A DNA stretch of 64,000 nucleotides from Clostridiales bacterium (GTDB lineage Bacteria; Bacillota; Clostridia; Lachnospirales; Lachnospiraceae). Both the position numbers and the translations under genes were made by a program. Location: NCBI GenBank assembly GCA_018366495.1, contig JAGZHZ010000010.1, forward strand, positions 1 to 64,000, read 5' to 3'. Numbering within the stretch: position 1 is the stretch's first letter; the number at the start of each line of letters is the position of its first letter. Positions 61,428 through 64,000 of this stretch are shown here, piece by piece. A model generated the notes under the pieces. It was not told the origin of the DNA. It searched no databases and saw only the letters and a program-made list of their open reading frames with translations.

Positions 61428-62649
61428 TTTTCCCCCACCGTCCTTTTCTTTTTTTATCATAAATGAGAATTGCTGCTGCAATTAGAAGAAAACTGAGTCC
61501 TGTATAAAAAATTCGGTTGGCTGCCAGCTCATTAAAGACTGCTTCATAGATTCCCCTCTGTCCTAAAGAATTAAATCGAGGAATCAGATTCCATCCGACG
61601 CTTCCTGTCAGTTGGTAAGCAGATTGAAACAGAGAAATCAGCCAGTACATTCCCATCACCAGAATAGCAAAGGCTCCTCCTGCCAGCTCTGTGAAGAAAA
61701 ATCCTGCTGAGACAGAAAACAGGACGCTCGGCAGAAGCCATCCTGCCAGATATTTTCCATAGAGCAGAAAATCACCTGATGCGCCTAAGGATTTTGCGAC
61801 GTAGGAAGCCTGCATAGCTGGAGAAATTGAGAGAATCAAAACAGGAATCATTGCCGCTGTCACGATTGCAAAATAGCGCGTCAAAATCAGACCGACAGAA
61901 GAAATTTCCTTGGAAGCGATTACTTCCTGCGCTTTTGCTCTCTTATCGCGCACTGCTCTCGTCACAGCAAGAAAGACTGGCAAGATAGCCAGTAAAATTC
62001 CAAAATAGTCGCAAAACAGTCTGGCATACGCTCCGCTCACTTTATCCTTTTCTATGACTTTCTGATATTCCTCTTTTGCCTGCTCATATGACATTTCTTC
62101 CTTTGCTTCACTCTTGATTCGCTGTTCTGAAAATCTGCTTCCGCCTCCGAGCATCACGTCAATTTTTTTCATCTCTTCCAGAAATGTTTCATAGGAAACG
62201 GCCTTGTCCGGCATAATCTTAAACGAATCTACTTCCCATATATTTTCCTCACTTTTTCCCTCCAACGCTTCTGTGACCTTTTCCTGATAGGACTCAGCAT
62301 CTTTTTCCAGTTCTTCTATCGTCCGCCCTGTCAGTCTCTCAAGCGTTTCTTTTACCATCTCCTGTTCCTCTTCATCCGTCTGAACATTTTTGTAAAACCC
62401 AAGAGGATATGTAGGATAACTGTTTCTTTGATAACTGTAGAACAGCTCGGTCAAAGCACATTCCATCCGCACCTCTTCATCATTACTCAGCATCTCCCCA
62501 TATTTTTTCTGTCCGGGCTGCGGTTTTGAAATTCCATCTATATCCTGAAGCTGTGTCACAAAGAACAAAATTAGACAACAGACATACAGCACATACGTCA
62601 TACTTTTCATATTTTGCCGGCATTCTTTCCAAAATAACTGCAAATACAC
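61411..62649 (-). CDS. ABC-2-type transporter permease with extracytoplasmic domain
   Basis: The 412-residue protein has one N-terminal membrane segment (about 16-33), a hydrophilic and Glu/Lys-rich region to about 205, and then five or so membrane segments, the ABC-2 layout of exporters such as YtrC/D-like or lantibiotic-immunity permeases. The large outer domain may sense the substrate. It starts four bases after the ATPase gene stop. Confidence 0.8.
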   Translation of the reverse strand: MYLQLFWKECRQNMKSMTYVLYVCCLILFFVTQLQDIDGISKPQPGQKKYGEMLSNDEEVRMECALTELFYSYQRNSYPTYPLGFYKNVQTDEEEQEMVKETLERLTGRTIEELEKDAESYQEKVTEALEGKSEENIWEVDSFKIMPDKAVSYETFLEEMKKIDVMLGGGSRFSEQRIKSEAKEEMSYEQAKEEYQKVIEKDKVSGAYARLFCDYFGILLAILPVFLAVTRAVRDKRAKAQEVIASKEISSVGLILTRYFAIVTAAMIPVLILSISPAMQASYVAKSLGASGDFLLYGKYLAGWLLPSVLFSVSAGFFFTELAGGAFAILVMGMYWLISLFQSAYQLTGSVGWNLIPRFNSLGQRGIYEAVFNELAANRIFYTGLSFLLIAAAILIYDKKRKGRWGKNGKHH

Positions 62650-62653
62650 ATGC

Positions 62654-63538
62654 TCACCTCATCTCTTTCTTATGAATGAAATATAAATATGCATCTTCTA
62701 CGTTCGGCACACATTTTTCTGCATTCAAAAATGGAATCCATTGTCTGTCTTCCGCAATGAAGCGGATCTGTACTTTCTGTCCCTGGCTGACCATCCCAGT
62801 CACAAAATAGTGACTTTTTACCTTTTCCAGTTCTATCCTTGAAACTTCTGCCTGAAAAATCACTTCTTTTGCTCCCTCCAAAAGCTGTGTCACCGTTCCA
62901 TTATATAAAAGATTTCCCTCTTTTAATACTGCAATTTTCTCACACGTTGCCTCAATGTCTCCCACAATATGCGTCGACAGCAGCACAATACGCTCCTGTG
63001 CTACTTCGCATAAAAGATTTCTGAAACGTACTCTCTCTTCTGGATCCAGCCCTGCTGTCGGCTCATCTACAATAAGCACACGCGGATTGTGGATCAGAGC
63101 CTGGGCGATTCCCATTCTCCTTTTCATTCCGCCAGAAAGTGCTTTGATCTTCTTTTTTGCACAATCATCTAAGTTGACTTTCTTTAAAAGTTCCATAATG
63201 CGCTCTCTTCTCTGGCTTTTTTGTACGCCTGACAAAACAGCCAGATAATCCATGCCTTCATATACGCTCATTGTTCCATACATGGAAAATTCCTGCGGCA
63301 GATATCCAACAATACTACGGATTTCCTTACTTTTTTCAATCGGTATGCCGCACATTGTAATCTTTCCACTTGTCTTGGGCAAAAGAGAAGTCAAAATCTT
63401 CATCATTGTCGTCTTTCCAGCTCCATTTGGTCCAAGCAGCCCGAACATTCCGCTCTCTATTGTCAAATTAATCTGATTCAGAGCTCTCTTGCTTCCATAA
63501 TCTTTACAAACGTCTTCCAACACAATTTTCGTATCCAT
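62654..63538 (-). CDS. ABC exporter ATP-binding protein
   Basis: The 294-residue ATPase has Walker A GLLGPNGAGKTT near residues 32-43, the signature ALSGGMKRRM near 132-141 and Walker B VLIVDEPTAGLDP near 153-165, typical of the CcmA/DrrA exporter group. The ATG at 63538 is favoured over the one at 63544, because the spacing to AAAGGA is normal. The C-terminal 80 residues are a family-specific extension. It is downstream of a sensor kinase, suggesting regulation by a two-component system. Confidence 0.88.
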   Translation of the reverse strand: MDTKIVLEDVCKDYGSKRALNQINLTIESGMFGLLGPNGAGKTTMMKILTSLLPKTSGKITMCGIPIEKSKEIRSIVGYLPQEFSMYGTMSVYEGMDYLAVLSGVQKSQRRERIMELLKKVNLDDCAKKKIKALSGGMKRRMGIAQALIHNPRVLIVDEPTAGLDPEERVRFRNLLCEVAQERIVLLSTHIVGDIEATCEKIAVLKEGNLLYNGTVTQLLEGAKEVIFQAEVSRIELEKVKSHYFVTGMVSQGQKVQIRFIAEDRQWIPFLNAEKCVPNVEDAYLYFIHKKEMR

Positions 63539-63696
63539 CTGCATTTTTCCTTTCTGTTTCTATCAGTTTAAATAAAAAATCTCTATATTTTGTCTATATC
63601 CTTTTAGCTTTTCTCATTCTTGTTTTCTTAGTCTGTGCTTAAAATGACTACATTTTTTATTTCCTGATGTTCTGTGACTTTTCTGTACGCTCTAAT

Positions 63697-64000
63697 CTAT
63701 ACAATAGAAAAGGAGGCACATACGATCGCCCCGCCTTCTATGCTATTGGAAAGTTCCAGCTCTCCTCCATGCTTTTTACATAAAATTTTGCAGATACTCA
63801 GTCCCAGACCGTAGTGCGTCCCTTCCCCTTTTTTCTGCGGATCTGTATAGTACGGTCTCATTGCCTGATAAAATTCTTCCTGACAAAATCCTCTTCCATC
63901 ATCCTTCACATATAAAAATAAAAATTCTTCCTGTATCTCAAACTGGATTTCTATTTTGCTTTTAGCATAGCGCAGTGCATTTGACAAAAGATTCTCCATC
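63697..64000 (-). CDS. Sensor histidine kinase, C-terminal ATPase part (cut by window edge)
   Basis: Only the catalytic domain is visible: the N box ENLLSNALRYAKS, the G1 box VKDDGRGF, and the G2 box EGTHYGLGLSICKILCKKHGG. These are the nucleotide-binding boxes of a HATPase_c domain. The gene continues beyond the right edge, where the sensor, phospho-accepting domain and perhaps a response regulator should lie. It precedes the ABC exporter by about 160 bases, in the arrangement of antimicrobial-peptide detoxification modules. Confidence 0.85.
   Translation of the reverse strand, partial: MENLLSNALRYAKSKIEIQFEIQEEFLFLYVKDDGRGFCQEEFYQAMRPYYTDPQKKGEGTHYGLGLSICKILCKKHGGELELSNSIEGGAIVCASFSIV

Noticed and set aside
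1..64000. CRISPR arrays, tRNA or rRNA genes, prophage
   Set aside because: No regularly spaced direct repeats, no tRNA-like cloverleaf with a CCA-proximal stem in the short gaps, and no integrase or phage structural genes were seen.

Overview
The window is one long, almost entirely minus-strand stretch of a low-to-medium GC Firmicute chromosome. A complete acetyl-CoA synthase/CO dehydrogenase cluster, Gram-positive housekeeping operons (ylxM-ffh-rpsP-khpA-rimM-trmD-rplS, DUF177-rpmF-plsX-acpP-rnc-smc-ftsY) and acetate kinase/phosphotransacetylase point to an acetogenic Lachnospiraceae. A gut Blautia-like organism is my best guess; the genus is inference. Only prs, tmcAL and mnmM lie on the plus strand.

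Layout (transcription mostly right to left). 1-12000: Wood-Ljungdahl cluster, in transcript order His-rich metal protein, cooT, (gap with promoter), cooC-like ATPase, acsA (CODH), acsF-like ATPase, acsB (ACS), acsD and acsC (corrinoid protein), acsE (methyltransferase), DUF3786 and fhs (cut by the left edge). A tetrahydrofolate riboswitch precedes fhs, and several gene junctions hold stem-loops without U-runs. 12000-15000: a three-gene ABC uptake system of the COG2984/COG4120/COG1101 type. 15000-19500: DUF512 radical SAM protein, der, plsY, gpsA. 19500-21000: divergent prs with a two-promoter leader containing an early terminator. 21100-30050: the ffh/ribosome-maturation operon, with two signal peptidase genes, one lacking both catalytic residues. 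30100-37000: L,D-transpeptidase, flavodiiron protein and a phospholipid cluster (psd, pssA, UPF0104, PAP2). 37200-45900: ilvA and the ftsY-smc-rnc-acpP-plsX-rpmF-DUF177 operon. 46000-49900: pta-ackA and divergent tmcAL. 49800-52300: a secreted tandem esterase-like protein flanked by two copies of an IS605-end-like hairpin. 52300-60000: a small unknown protein, a Cys-rich repeat protein, the UPF0210/ACT pair, yycJ-like hydrolase, coaE, polA and an orphan zinc-finger anti-sigma-like protein. 60200-64000: mnmM, an ABC-2 exporter operon and the end of a sensor histidine kinase.

The genes fit one physiology. CO2 and formate are reduced through folate and corrinoid carriers to acetyl-CoA; Pta and AckA then make acetate and ATP. 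Nickel supply to CODH and ACS is served by CooT, a His/Cys-rich protein and two CooC-type ATPases. The most unusual items are the folate riboswitch on fhs with a compensatory pseudoknot change, the catalytically dead signal peptidase paralogue, the nickel-chaperone module, the structured prs leader, and the esterase gene between two transposon-end-like hairpins. No CRISPR array, rRNA, tRNA or intact insertion sequence was seen.
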